Assembly (NCBI GenBank): GCA_020346805.1
Contig: CP070790.1
Span: 1,311,150-1,318,499 of the forward strand
Reading direction: 5' to 3'
DNA length: 7,350 nucleotides
From: Planctomycetota bacterium
GTDB taxonomy: Bacteria > Planctomycetota > Phycisphaerae > UBA1845 > PWPN01
Part shown: positions 1 through 5,607 of the stretch, piece by piece
Layout of the letters: every line of letters begins with the position of its first letter
How positions within the stretch are numbered: position 1 is the stretch's first letter
Notes under the pieces: generated by a model
Told to the model about the DNA's origin: nothing
Databases searched by the model: none
The model's input: only the letters and a program-made list of their open reading frames with translations
Position numbers and translations under genes: made by a program

Positions 1-491
1 ACCTCGGTCAGGAAGGGCAGCTCGGTTCGCGAAGCATCCTCCGGCGAAAACTCGACGTCCTCCACGAAACTCTTGGCCAGCCGAACGCCTTCGACACTGA
101 GCTTGATTATTTCCTCTTCCGCACGCTTAAGCTTGTATTGTCGGTGAATGGCCGAGGTTGCGCAGAACACATGAATCCGAGGTATCTTTGCATCTTTCAC
201 CGCCTCTGCCGCTCGCTTGATGTCCTTTTCCACGCAGCGGGCCAAGCCCGCTACCGTGCAGTGTTGAATAATGTCCGCAATCGCCCGCACCGCATCGAAA
301 TCGTCGGGCGAGCTGATGGGGAAACCGGCCTCAATAATATCAACGTTGAGCAGTTCCAACTGACGGGCAATCTCCAGCTTCTCCGAGGTATTCAAGGAGG
401 CGCCCGGAGATTGTTCTCCGTCTCGCAGCGTGGTGTCGAAAATCCGTATCATCGGCCGATCCGAAGTTGTTTGTTCATGTTTGGCTGACAT
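1..491 (-). CDS. leuA: 2-isopropylmalate synthase, N-terminal part (cut by the window edge)
   Basis: This enzyme condenses acetyl-CoA with 2-oxoisovalerate, the first committed step of leucine synthesis, in the cytoplasm. About 163 codons are visible; the rest lies left of base 1. Near the N-terminus is the family signature [15 protein letters not shown] (residues 18-32) with the Arg-Asp pair (R23, D24) used for substrate and metal binding. It is followed by [16 protein letters not shown], an [16 protein letters not shown] strand and [12 protein letters not shown], all typical of the HMGL-like TIM barrel of LeuA. The ATG at 491 is preferred because AAGGA lies 9 nt upstream. An in-frame ATG at 575 would add 28 residues but has no good ribosome site. 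The gene lies behind a leucine-rich leader peptide and terminator, which separates it from the related homocitrate and citramalate synthases. The C-terminal leucine-binding domain cannot be seen. Confidence 0.93.
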   Translation of the reverse strand, partial: MSAKHEQTTSDRPMIRIFDTTLRDGEQSPGASLNTSEKLEIARQLELLNVDIIEAGFPISSPDDFDAVRAIADIIQHCTVAGLARCVEKDIKRAAEAVKDAKIPRIHVFCATSAIHRQYKLKRAEEEIIKLSVEGVRLAKSFVEDVEFSPEDASRTELPFLTE

Positions 492-587
492 AACTTTGAT
501 TCCTTGTTCTTTGCTGAGGGCCCAAACTTTGGCCCACTTGTGGCGGCAATACCAGTTTTGGCCGCTTTTGCCCATAATAACCCAATT

Positions 588-620
588 AAAAAAGCCCCAC
601 GCTTTCTCGCGTAGGGCTTT
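588..620 (-). terminator. Intrinsic terminator (attenuator) in the leuA leader
   Basis: On the minus strand, AAAGCCCTACGC (620-609) pairs with GCGTGGGGCTTT (602-591) as a 12-bp stem with one G-U pair and a 6-nt loop, GAGAAA. Six T residues follow (593-588, the first three overlapping the stem end). This is a strong Rho-independent terminator. It sits after the leader peptide stop and about 97 nt before the leuA start, so it can only act by cutting off leuA transcription early. Its 5' arm (617-608) is also perfectly complementary to an upstream segment at 671-662, giving the alternative antiterminator fold. Confidence 0.93.
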
Positions 621-671
621 GTTTTCAGCTATCTGACTCTCTCGAGATCAGCCGGCCGAAGGCCCTACGCG
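608..671 (-). promoter_or_regulatory. Antiterminator pairing of the leu attenuator
   Basis: The leader segment CGCGTAGGGC (671-662), at the end of the leader peptide gene, is the exact reverse complement over 10 nt of GCCCTACGCG (617-608), the 5' arm of the terminator. Pairing of the two would prevent the terminator stem. Between them lies a small hairpin (651-633): CTGA and CTC pair with GAG and TCAG around a GAGA loop, with one bulged T. It would fold inside the antiterminator loop. A shorter GCCCTA at 734-729 can pair with TAGGGC (667-662) and so would release the terminator when the leader is not translated. Confidence 0.85.
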
Positions 672-764
672 CACGCTAAGCAACAGCAGGTCCAGCAATA
701 AAGCAAACCTGTCTGCCTCGCGGCTCAATAGGGCTCTACGGTATTTCTCAACTGACCTCATCAT
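648..764 (-). CDS. leuL: Leucine-rich leader peptide of the leu attenuator
   Basis: This is a 38-codon reading frame with TGA stop at 650-648. Residues 22-29 read LLLDLLLL, encoded by TTA TTG CTG GAC CTG CTG TTG CTT (701-678), with two more leucines at 12-13. A ribosome short of charged tRNA-Leu would stall on this run. It would leave the antiterminator arm at 671-662 free to pair with the terminator, so leuA is transcribed. With ample leucine the ribosome moves on to the stop codon, covers that arm and the terminator forms. The peptide itself has no expected function. Two ATG codons stand in tandem at the start. The predicted transcription start falls on the first, so no Shine-Dalgarno site is possible and initiation would be leaderless. 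The element is too short for usual gene finding, but its position, codons and RNA folds fit together tightly. Confidence 0.88.
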   Translation of the reverse strand: MMRSVEKYRRALLSREADRFALLLDLLLLSVRVGPSAG

Positions 765-779
765 GATATTAATAATATC
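765..779. repeat. Interrupted palindrome over the leu -10 box
   Basis: GATATTA (765-771) and TAATATC (773-779) are perfect inverted repeats around a single central base. They cover the -10 box and reach the predicted transcription start. The placement is that of a repressor operator. However, the sequence is very AT-rich and part of the symmetry comes from the -10 box itself, so chance is a real alternative. Confidence 0.35.
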
Positions 780-800
780 GGCCCCTCAAAGGCTTGTCAA
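772..800 (-). promoter_or_regulatory. Sigma-70-type promoter of leuL-leuA
   Basis: A perfect -35 box TTGACA (800-795), a 17-bp spacer and a -10 box TATTAT (777-772, one mismatch to TATAAT) are seen on the minus strand. The expected start of transcription is at 765-763, on or next to the ATG of the leader peptide. The -10 box lies inside an inverted repeat (765-779). Confidence 0.88.
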
Positions 801-842
801 CACAAGAATTTTCGGTAAAGCCGCCTGAATAAAACAGAAATT

Positions 843-880
843 GGGAGAGGATCGTATTCGTACTATCGCTCGATTCTCCC
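843..880 (-). terminator. Possible terminator at the end of the sigma-factor operon
   Basis: On the minus strand GGGAGA (880-875) pairs with TCTCCC (848-843), and the adjacent ATCG (874-871) pairs with CGAT (854-851) after a two-base bulge. The loop contains the TAG stop of the exported-protein gene. The following stretch, AATTTCTGTTTTATT, is T-rich but has no clean T run. It would separate this operon from the leu promoter that begins about 40 nt further on. Confidence 0.4.
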
Positions 881-2452
881 TAAAAATACACTTTCCCACT
901 CATTTTCCAGTTCTGTCAGCGATTTGCCGTATATCCGGCCCAGGGTGCTTACATTCTGCTTCTGCACCTTCTTATCTTCTGAGTTTTTCAGAATTTTGTA
1001 TGCCTCGAGGAATTTTTCTTTGCCGTACTTGTCGATCAGGAATTTTACAAAAGCCCCCGACTCGGCATATGCAATAGCGGGTTGGGTCTCGGCCGGTCCG
1101 ATGTCGGTGTAGGTAATGAGTTGGTCAAGATCGATCCATTGGCCTTTGTCTTTAAGTTCTCGAACGCGGGCATAGAGCGACAGATTTCCGCCGCCTTTGT
1201 ACTTTAATGGCGGTGCCCCCAGTTGCTCAGATATATAACTGGCAAAACCATACATTAGTAATGCCGGCGGACTTCCGTAGCTTTCGGTTACATGGAATGT
1301 AGTCATGAAATAAGGATCTAATTTTGTCTCCTGGTTATAAACCTCGACAATTGTATCATTGTATCCCCATCCTTTACCTTGATGACCGGTTTGCATCCAT
1401 TTGGTGTGTTCGTCCTCAAATAGTATCAGTCGAATCCGTTTTTCAGGTTTGGTTCCCATGAATTTACAGACGGCTTCGTAACCTTTGTCTTTCTGTTCTG
1501 AGATAATATTAATGTCATTTGCAGCCGACGAATTCTCAAAGTAGTAGATGTCATAATGATCCGTATTCTTCTTTTGCATTTGGGGTAACAATCGATTATC
1601 CCAATCAGCCCATAGAATTAGTTGGGGTACGTAACCTGAGATCCAATCGATTTTCAACTTGCCTTCAACCCGATCGTAGGTAATCGCCCAATTCTCCTCT
1701 TTGCGGGTTGCCGTCAGAATCAGTAGCCCATCTTTTTTGGAAACCTCTTTGAATTTTAACTCACCAAACTCATTTGTGTCCCACCTGAAAGCAGAATGCA
1801 AAGTCCCCGGTTTAATAGATTGTATGAACCTTTCTAATTCCTCATATTGGACTTCAGCGTCTTTATAATCCTTGGTAAATAGATCCCAGGCATCTTGATA
1901 ATTTTTATTTTTGAAATAGTTTTGCAGTTTAGTAAAAAGATTTACAACCATCTCGGTTTCCGCTTTTGAAGCCGGTTGAGTAGCCGTTTCAATCTTTTTA
2001 TGCTCGATGTCGGCGCTGCTATATCGTATTTGGTGAAAATACTTATCATAATCGTAATCTGAAATCGATTTGGGGTTATGAAATTTAAGTCGAATCCAGG
2101 TTGCATCCGTAATAGGCCCTTGGATCTTGAAAACGAACCTGGTCCATTTTGTCTCATCTCCTTTGATTGTCTTGAAAAAACGTGTACCCCAGCCCATACC
2201 TTTGCCGTAGTCAGGCGACCGAGTGTAGATATGCGTGGAAAAAACCTGATCCTGATTTACATGGTTATGTACTTTAATGTAAACGACGTTTTTACCCTGG
2301 TGGATGGGCTCGAATTCGACATCTAATACTTCAAGGTTGCTCCTTTGGGGGGCCGAAGCAGTTAACGCCCCGGGCAAAACCAGCAGTACGAAATAGATCA
2401 GCGACAAATTTACTATGAGCAAAGTTTTTTTGCGCGTAATATGACGAACCAT
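863..2452 (-). CDS. Exported protein with a degenerate peptidase-MA-like (gluzincin) domain
   Basis: The product has 529 residues. It begins with MVRHITRKK followed by a hydrophobic stretch ending PGALTASA, a Sec signal peptide or N-terminal anchor. Next comes a beta-rich region (about 38-128). Then comes a segment with the look of an NTF2-like or DUF4878-like domain (about 168-275, with YFKNKNYQDAWDLFTKDY). The C-terminal part (about 295-525) matches peptidase-MA-type proteins, including AYAESGAFVKFLIDKYG (461-477). Where that family has HELAH and a later glutamate in a 'WLSEGLA' motif, this protein shows HVTES (387-391) and YGFAS (401-405). Two metal ligands therefore seem lost and it is probably not a zinc protease. 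The start at 2452 is preferred because AGGAG lies 7 nt upstream; a TTG at 2491 would overlap the previous stop but has no such support. It is the third gene of the sigma-factor operon and probably acts in the envelope. Domain calls are from pattern memory only. Confidence 0.75.
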   Translation of the reverse strand: MVRHITRKKTLLIVNLSLIYFVLLVLPGALTASAPQRSNLEVLDVEFEPIHQGKNVVYIKVHNHVNQDQVFSTHIYTRSPDYGKGMGWGTRFFKTIKGDETKWTRFVFKIQGPITDATWIRLKFHNPKSISDYDYDKYFHQIRYSSADIEHKKIETATQPASKAETEMVVNLFTKLQNYFKNKNYQDAWDLFTKDYKDAEVQYEELERFIQSIKPGTLHSAFRWDTNEFGELKFKEVSKKDGLLILTATRKEENWAITYDRVEGKLKIDWISGYVPQLILWADWDNRLLPQMQKKNTDHYDIYYFENSSAANDINIISEQKDKGYEAVCKFMGTKPEKRIRLILFEDEHTKWMQTGHQGKGWGYNDTIVEVYNQETKLDPYFMTTFHVTESYGSPPALLMYGFASYISEQLGAPPLKYKGGGNLSLYARVRELKDKGQWIDLDQLITYTDIGPAETQPAIAYAESGAFVKFLIDKYGKEKFLEAYKILKNSEDKKVQKQNVSTLGRIYGKSLTELENEWESVFLGRIER

Positions 2453-2483
2453 AATTCTTCTCCTGTTAAATCCGGGTAATAGG

Positions 2484-2825
2484 TTAATCAAGTTTCAGTT
2501 CGTGCCATTTACCATTGACCCGCCATTCAAGCGTGGCCAATGATGCAGCAGGGGGCTTGGCCTTGGACTGCCCGGGCTGATCAACTTTTACATAAACGGT
2601 CCGCTCGATCGTTTCAGGCATCGGCCTGCTCCATAGAGACCAGCACAGGACAATGATCAGTAATCCGGTCGAAAACTGCCATACTCGGCTGCGATGTCGG
2701 GCCGATGATTGTCCGGCCCGGAACATCAAGAGGTCGCGATCGATCGATGTACCCGCAGGCTTGATATTTCCTAATACTTCTTCCAATTCACACTCGGGGG
2801 GTGTTAAGCGTTCTTCGTTTTGCAT
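2484..2825 (-). CDS. Single-pass membrane protein, probable anti-sigma factor or sigma-associated protein
   Basis: The product has 113 residues. The N-terminal 48 or so are soluble and charged, with LTPPECELEEVLGNIKP and DRDLLMFRAGQ (30-39). I associate this pattern with small proteins encoded beside ECF sigma factors in planctomycetes. One hydrophobic helix follows (about 49-67, VWQFSTGLLIIVLCWSLWS). The remaining 45 residues, with TVYVKVDQPGQ and a final LEWRVNGKWHEL, would face the periplasm. The ATG at 2825 lies inside the end of the sigma-factor gene, a 22-nt overlap, with GGAG 5 nt before it. That indicates translational coupling and co-regulation with the sigma factor. A longer frame reaching back to 2939 is only a shadow of the sigma gene. 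No zinc-binding anti-sigma motif (HxxxCxxC) is seen, so the anti-sigma role is inferred from position and topology. Confidence 0.72.
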   Translation of the reverse strand: MQNEERLTPPECELEEVLGNIKPAGTSIDRDLLMFRAGQSSARHRSRVWQFSTGLLIIVLCWSLWSRPMPETIERTVYVKVDQPGQSKAKPPAASLATLEWRVNGKWHELKLD

Positions 2826-3310
2826 GATAGCTCCAACTTTCTTCGTAAGGCTGCCAGTCCCGAACGGTAGCGACTGAACAACGTCGAAACCGGTTCGCCA
2901 ACAACCTCGGCTGTCTCCCTCAGGGTCATGCCGGCCCACAATCGTAACACGACGATCTCACGCTGCTCTTGGGGGAGCGATTCCAAAGCTACCTGTAATT
3001 CGCTTGCATCGATCAGGTCCTCTGTGCGATGCTCAAACAGGTTTTGTTGTCGATCTGCCGCCAGTTGCCGCTCGTGCTTTTTACGCCGTCCCTGCAAACG
3101 AAGCTGGCTGATAGCGGCATTACGCACGGATCGGAATAGCCAGGCCCTTATATTTGCCGGCTCTCTCGGTTGGGACATCAGACGAATAAATGTATCCTGA
3201 ACCACGTCCTCAGCGGATTCCACCGGCAACCATTGTCGGGCATACAGCACCAACGTTGGACTGTAGTCGTCAAACCAACTGCTCAATTGTGCCGGAACAA
3301 TTAATCCCAT
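2804..3310 (-). CDS. ECF-family RNA polymerase sigma factor
   Basis: A 168-residue sigma-70-family factor with only regions 2 and 4. Region 2 spans about residues 10-80: SAEDVVQDTFIRLM is the core-binding helix and NIRAWLFRSVRNAAISQLR the -10-recognition part. A charged linker follows. Region 4 (about 108-160) has LPQEQREIVVLRLWAGMTLRETAEVVGEPVSTLFSRYRSGLAALRRKL, a helix-turn-helix with the normal sigma-70 r4 spacing. It would direct RNA polymerase to a small set of promoters, probably including its own. The ATG at 3310 is chosen although the upstream site (AGTGG, about 8 nt away) is weak; a GTG at 3322 is the alternative. It is the first gene of a three-gene unit with the membrane protein and the exported protein. 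No clear housekeeping promoter is seen upstream, consistent with autoregulation by a promoter of unknown sequence. Confidence 0.9.
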   Translation of the reverse strand: MGLIVPAQLSSWFDDYSPTLVLYARQWLPVESAEDVVQDTFIRLMSQPREPANIRAWLFRSVRNAAISQLRLQGRRKKHERQLAADRQQNLFEHRTEDLIDASELQVALESLPQEQREIVVLRLWAGMTLRETAEVVGEPVSTLFSRYRSGLAALRRKLELSCKTKNA

Positions 3311-3329
3311 AGTATCTACCACTTTATCA

Positions 3330-3530
3330 TTAAGACGCTAAAAGTGGGTAAATTTCCGAAGCCAGTTGGTGAAAATCATCAAAATTCAGGATTTTTATGT
3401 CGAAGTTATCTTTATATTCGTATTCGTGATCTTGTTTTATAAGGGTAATCAATGACGTCGATTCATAAGGGTTGGTCAGATTGACCTTATCGCTGATCGA
3501 TTCTACAGTGTTGGTATCGTCGATCGGGAG
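3330..3530 (-). other. Open 66-codon stretch between divergent genes, possible gene remnant
   Basis: On the minus strand, between a TAA at 3533-3531 and a TAA at 3332-3330, 66 codons are open. The translation looks protein-like, ending DFHQLASEIYPLLAS, with acidic and aromatic residues well mixed. It has no ATG and no ribosome site; the only useful alternative start is a TTG at 3452. It could be the decayed tail of a gene, a very small gene, or a chance opening. A stretch this long occurs by chance often enough that no gene is claimed. Confidence 0.25.
3481..3509 (+). promoter_or_regulatory. Probable promoter of the isochorismatase-family gene
   Basis: TTGACC (3481-3486) and TACAGT (3504-3509) are separated by exactly 17 bp. 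They have one and two mismatches to the -35 and -10 consensus. Transcription would start near 3516, leaving a short leader that includes the GGGAG ribosome site at 3526-3530. Confidence 0.55.
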
Positions 3531-3538
3531 TTATGGAT

Positions 3539-4093
3539 ATGAACAAAACCCCTGCCATGATTCAACCGGAAACCTCAGCCCTTATGGTGGTGGACGTCCA
3601 GGAAAAACTGATTCCCGCCATCCATCAATCCGATGCCTGCGTCGAAATGATGTGCCGCATGATCGAGGCGGCAAAAGTGCTCGGCGTGCCCATGATCGTC
3701 ACCGAGCAGTATCCCCGGGGCATCGGCCCGACGATAGATGCGATCCGTAAAGCGGTGGGTGATATTGAAGCAATTGAGAAGGTGCGCTTCAGTGGCTGTA
3801 TCGAATCGGTAATCGATCAGCTGCGAGAGGTGGCCCGGCCTTATATTGTTATTGTCGGTGTGGAAACTCACGTCTGCGTTCAGCAAACGGTGCTCGATCT
3901 GCTTCGTCTCGGATATACCCCTTACGTTTGTGCCGATGCCGTCGGTTCGCGCCGACCGTTCGATCGCGACATCGCCCTGGAGCGCATGCGTCAGGCCGGG
4001 GCCGTTATTACTACCACCGAGAGTGTTACCTTCGAACTCCTCGGCCAGGCCGCCACCGACACCTTCCGAAAAGTCTTGAAGATTGTCAAATAG
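3539..4093 (+). CDS. Isochorismatase-superfamily cysteine hydrolase, ISOC1/ISOC2-like
   Basis: The product has 184 residues, the normal length for this family, and is cytoplasmic with no signal peptide. The three catalytic positions of the superfamily are visible. Asp19 is in ALMVVDVQEKL, Lys81 in EKVRFSGC, and Cys113 in GVETHVCVQQTVLDLL. TEQYPRGIGPT (55-65) and the RMRQAGAVITTTESVTFELLG stretch closely recall the ISOC2 branch, whose natural substrate is not established. The cysteine argues for a hydrolase acting through a thioester-like intermediate, as in nicotinamidases, and against true isochorismatase. Two ATG codons lie close together at 3533 and 3539. The second is chosen because GGGAG at 3526-3530 is then 8 nt away instead of 2. 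The gene seems to be a single transcription unit and ends 5 nt before the stop codon of the converging dehydrogenase gene. Its neighbours give no hint of the substrate. Confidence 0.87.
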   Translation: MNKTPAMIQPETSALMVVDVQEKLIPAIHQSDACVEMMCRMIEAAKVLGVPMIVTEQYPRGIGPTIDAIRKAVGDIEAIEKVRFSGCIESVIDQLREVARPYIVIVGVETHVCVQQTVLDLLRLGYTPYVCADAVGSRRPFDRDIALERMRQAGAVITTTESVTFELLGQAATDTFRKVLKIVK

Positions 4094-4098
4094 CTATT

Positions 4099-5418
4099 TC
4101 AGGCCTTGAATACGTGTTTCTTGTTGCCCTTGACCTTGGCACACGCGTTCCGCGTGTCCACAACCAGCTTGGCATTCTTTACGATCATTTCATAGTCATA
4201 GGCCGAATGATCGGTTGAAATCAACACGCAATCGTAACGCTTGATGCTGGCCGGCGTAACCGGCACCGATTTCATGCGCAGATCGTGCTCCCGCTGCTTG
4301 TGAGTTGTTGGTATATAGGGATCGTTGTAATCAACCTTGGCACCATGCTCTTGCAACAGTTCGATCAATTCTATGGAAGGCGATTCGCGTATGTCGTCGA
4401 TGTCTTTCTTGTAAGCCAATCCCAATACCAGAATCTTCGAACCGTTGATCGGCTTCTTGATTGTATTTAACGCCCGAGCTACGCGATCGATCACATACAA
4501 AGGCATGGCCGTGTTAATCTCCCCGGCCAGTTCGATAAAGCGGGTATTCAGGTCATATTGTCTGGCTTTCCAGCTCAAGTAGAAGGGATCAATCGGTATG
4601 CAGTGTCCGCCCAATCCCGGCCCCGGATAAAAGGCCTGATAACCAAAGGGCTTGGTTTTGGCCGCCTCGATCACTTCCCAAACATCTATCCCCATCCGTT
4701 CGAACAGTATCTTTAACTCGTTGACCATGGCGATGTTCACGCTTCGGTAAACATTTTCCACGATCTTGGCCGCTTCGGCTATCTCACAACTGTTAGCCGG
4801 GACAATTTTCGCGATTGCCTGGCTGTATAACGCAACCGCAACTTTCAGACTTTTTGGATCGTACCCCCCGACAATTTTGGCGGTTGTCTCGGTAGTGAAA
4901 TCCTTACGCCCCGGATCCTCACGTTCCGGGGAATAGGCCAGAAAGAAATCCGTCCCCGCCTTCAAACCGCTGCTTTCGAGGATTGGTTTCATCAATTCCT
5001 GTGTTGTACCCGGATAGGTGGTGCTCTCCAGCGCTACCAGTTGACCTTTGCGAAGTTGACCCGCCGCCGTTTCACAGGTTGAGATCACATAGCTCATATC
5101 CGGGTCCCGCATTTTGGATAAGGGAGTGGGAACGCAGATTAACAGGGCGTCACATCCCTTGAGGGTCCGCGGATTGGAGGAAGCCTCAAATAACTTATCC
5201 GAACGCATCTTCTTGATCGCACTGCTGGGGATATGTTTGATATAGCTACGGCCGGCGTTCAGCTTCTCGACCTTCCGCTGATCGATATCGAATCCCAGCG
5301 TCCGAAAACCCGCGCCACAAAAAGTTCGGGCCAGCGGCAATCCGACATAACCCATCCCCAGAATGCCCACCCGGGCCGTCTTATTTTTAATCTTTTGCAA
5401 CAATTCTTTATCCGACAA
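4099..5418 (-). CDS. Nucleotide-sugar dehydrogenase, probably UDP-N-acetylglucosamine 6-dehydrogenase (WbpA-like)
   Basis: This 439-residue NAD-dependent enzyme belongs to the UDP-glucose/GDP-mannose dehydrogenase family. It would oxidise C6 of a UDP-sugar in two steps to the uronic acid for surface polysaccharide synthesis. The N-terminal Rossmann motif is GILGMGYVGLPLA (18-30). The central part has YSPEREDPG (162-170) and AEAAKIVENVYRSVNIAMVNE. The catalytic cysteine is C273 in GGHCIPIDPFYLSWKA. The C-terminal domain has LGLAYKKDIDDIRESPSIEL. The 'SPEREDPG' and 'HCIPIDPFYL' forms favour the UDP-GlcNAc or UDP-ManNAc branch over UDP-glucose, but the exact sugar is inferred. It starts with TTG at 5418, well supported by AAGGAG 7 nt upstream. 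A DegT-family aminotransferase lies divergently, which suggests related sugar metabolism, although no glycosyltransferase is in view. Confidence 0.9.
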   Translation of the reverse strand: MSDKELLQKIKNKTARVGILGMGYVGLPLARTFCGAGFRTLGFDIDQRKVEKLNAGRSYIKHIPSSAIKKMRSDKLFEASSNPRTLKGCDALLICVPTPLSKMRDPDMSYVISTCETAAGQLRKGQLVALESTTYPGTTQELMKPILESSGLKAGTDFFLAYSPEREDPGRKDFTTETTAKIVGGYDPKSLKVAVALYSQAIAKIVPANSCEIAEAAKIVENVYRSVNIAMVNELKILFERMGIDVWEVIEAAKTKPFGYQAFYPGPGLGGHCIPIDPFYLSWKARQYDLNTRFIELAGEINTAMPLYVIDRVARALNTIKKPINGSKILVLGLAYKKDIDDIRESPSIELIELLQEHGAKVDYNDPYIPTTHKQREHDLRMKSVPVTPASIKRYDCVLISTDHSAYDYEMIVKNAKLVVDTRNACAKVKGNKKHVFKA

Positions 5419-5450
5419 TTGTATTCTCCTTATTGCCCTTCATGAACTTT

Positions 5451-5470
5451 ATAATTGCTGGGACAATTAT
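5451..5470. repeat. Inverted repeat near the dehydrogenase promoter, possible operator
   Basis: ATAATTG (5451-5457) and CAATTAT (5464-5470) are perfect 7-bp inverted arms with a 6-bp gap. They touch the end of the candidate -10 box and cover the predicted transcription start of the dehydrogenase gene. This placement would suit a repressor. The arms are AT-rich, so chance cannot be excluded. Confidence 0.35.
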
Positions 5471-5496
5471 CATAAGAACCTGCTGTTCGTAGGCAA
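5469..5496 (-). promoter_or_regulatory. Candidate promoter of the nucleotide-sugar dehydrogenase gene
   Basis: On the minus strand TTGCCT (5496-5491) and TATGAT (5474-5469) are 16 bp apart, with two mismatches in the -35 box and one in the -10 box. It would give a leader of about 45 nt ending in the AAGGAG ribosome site and the TTG start. Confidence 0.42.
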
Positions 5497-5513
5497 GTAA
5501 GATTATTGTAGAT

Positions 5514-5528
5514 GCCGACTATATCGGC
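5514..5528. repeat. Small inverted repeat in the divergent spacer
   Basis: GCCGA (5514-5518) and TCGGC (5524-5528) face each other across CTATA, about 25 bp upstream of the TATAAT of the aminotransferase gene. It is short and could be an operator half of the divergent pair, or nothing. Confidence 0.2.
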
Positions 5529-5553
5529 TATGTCCGTACCGGCCTGTAAGTTG

Positions 5554-5559
5554 TATAAT
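5554..5559 (+). promoter_or_regulatory. Candidate -10 box for the aminotransferase gene
   Basis: A perfect TATAAT lies 48 bp upstream of the ATG. No good -35 box sits at the matching distance (TGTCCG at 5531-5536 is poor), so the promoter may need an activator. The expected start of transcription near 5566 leaves a 5' leader of about 42 nt with the GGAGG ribosome site. Confidence 0.45.
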
Positions 5560-5607
5560 GTTCACCGCCTTACTGGTATGGATTTGTATAAATAGTCGGA
5601 GGATCGA

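Noticed and set aside
491..620. T-box riboswitch before leuA
   Set aside because: No T-box consensus (such as TGGNACCGCG) precedes the terminator; the leucine-rich leader peptide explains the terminator better.
138..636. Plus-strand reading frames of 116 and 68 codons
   Set aside because: They lie antisense to leuA and its leader; the minus-strand LeuA motifs are unmistakable.
2453..2491. TTG start at 2491 for the exported protein
   Set aside because: It overlaps the previous stop but lacks a ribosome site; the ATG at 2452 has AGGAG at ideal spacing and gives a normal signal peptide.
2826..2939. N-terminal extension of the small membrane protein back to 2939
   Set aside because: These codons lie in another frame of the sigma-factor gene, whereas the ATG at 2825 has a proper ribosome site.
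3360..3450. Housekeeping promoter for the sigma factor, such as TATAAA in the minus-strand spacer
   Set aside because: No -35 box at acceptable spacing could be found, so no promoter is assigned.
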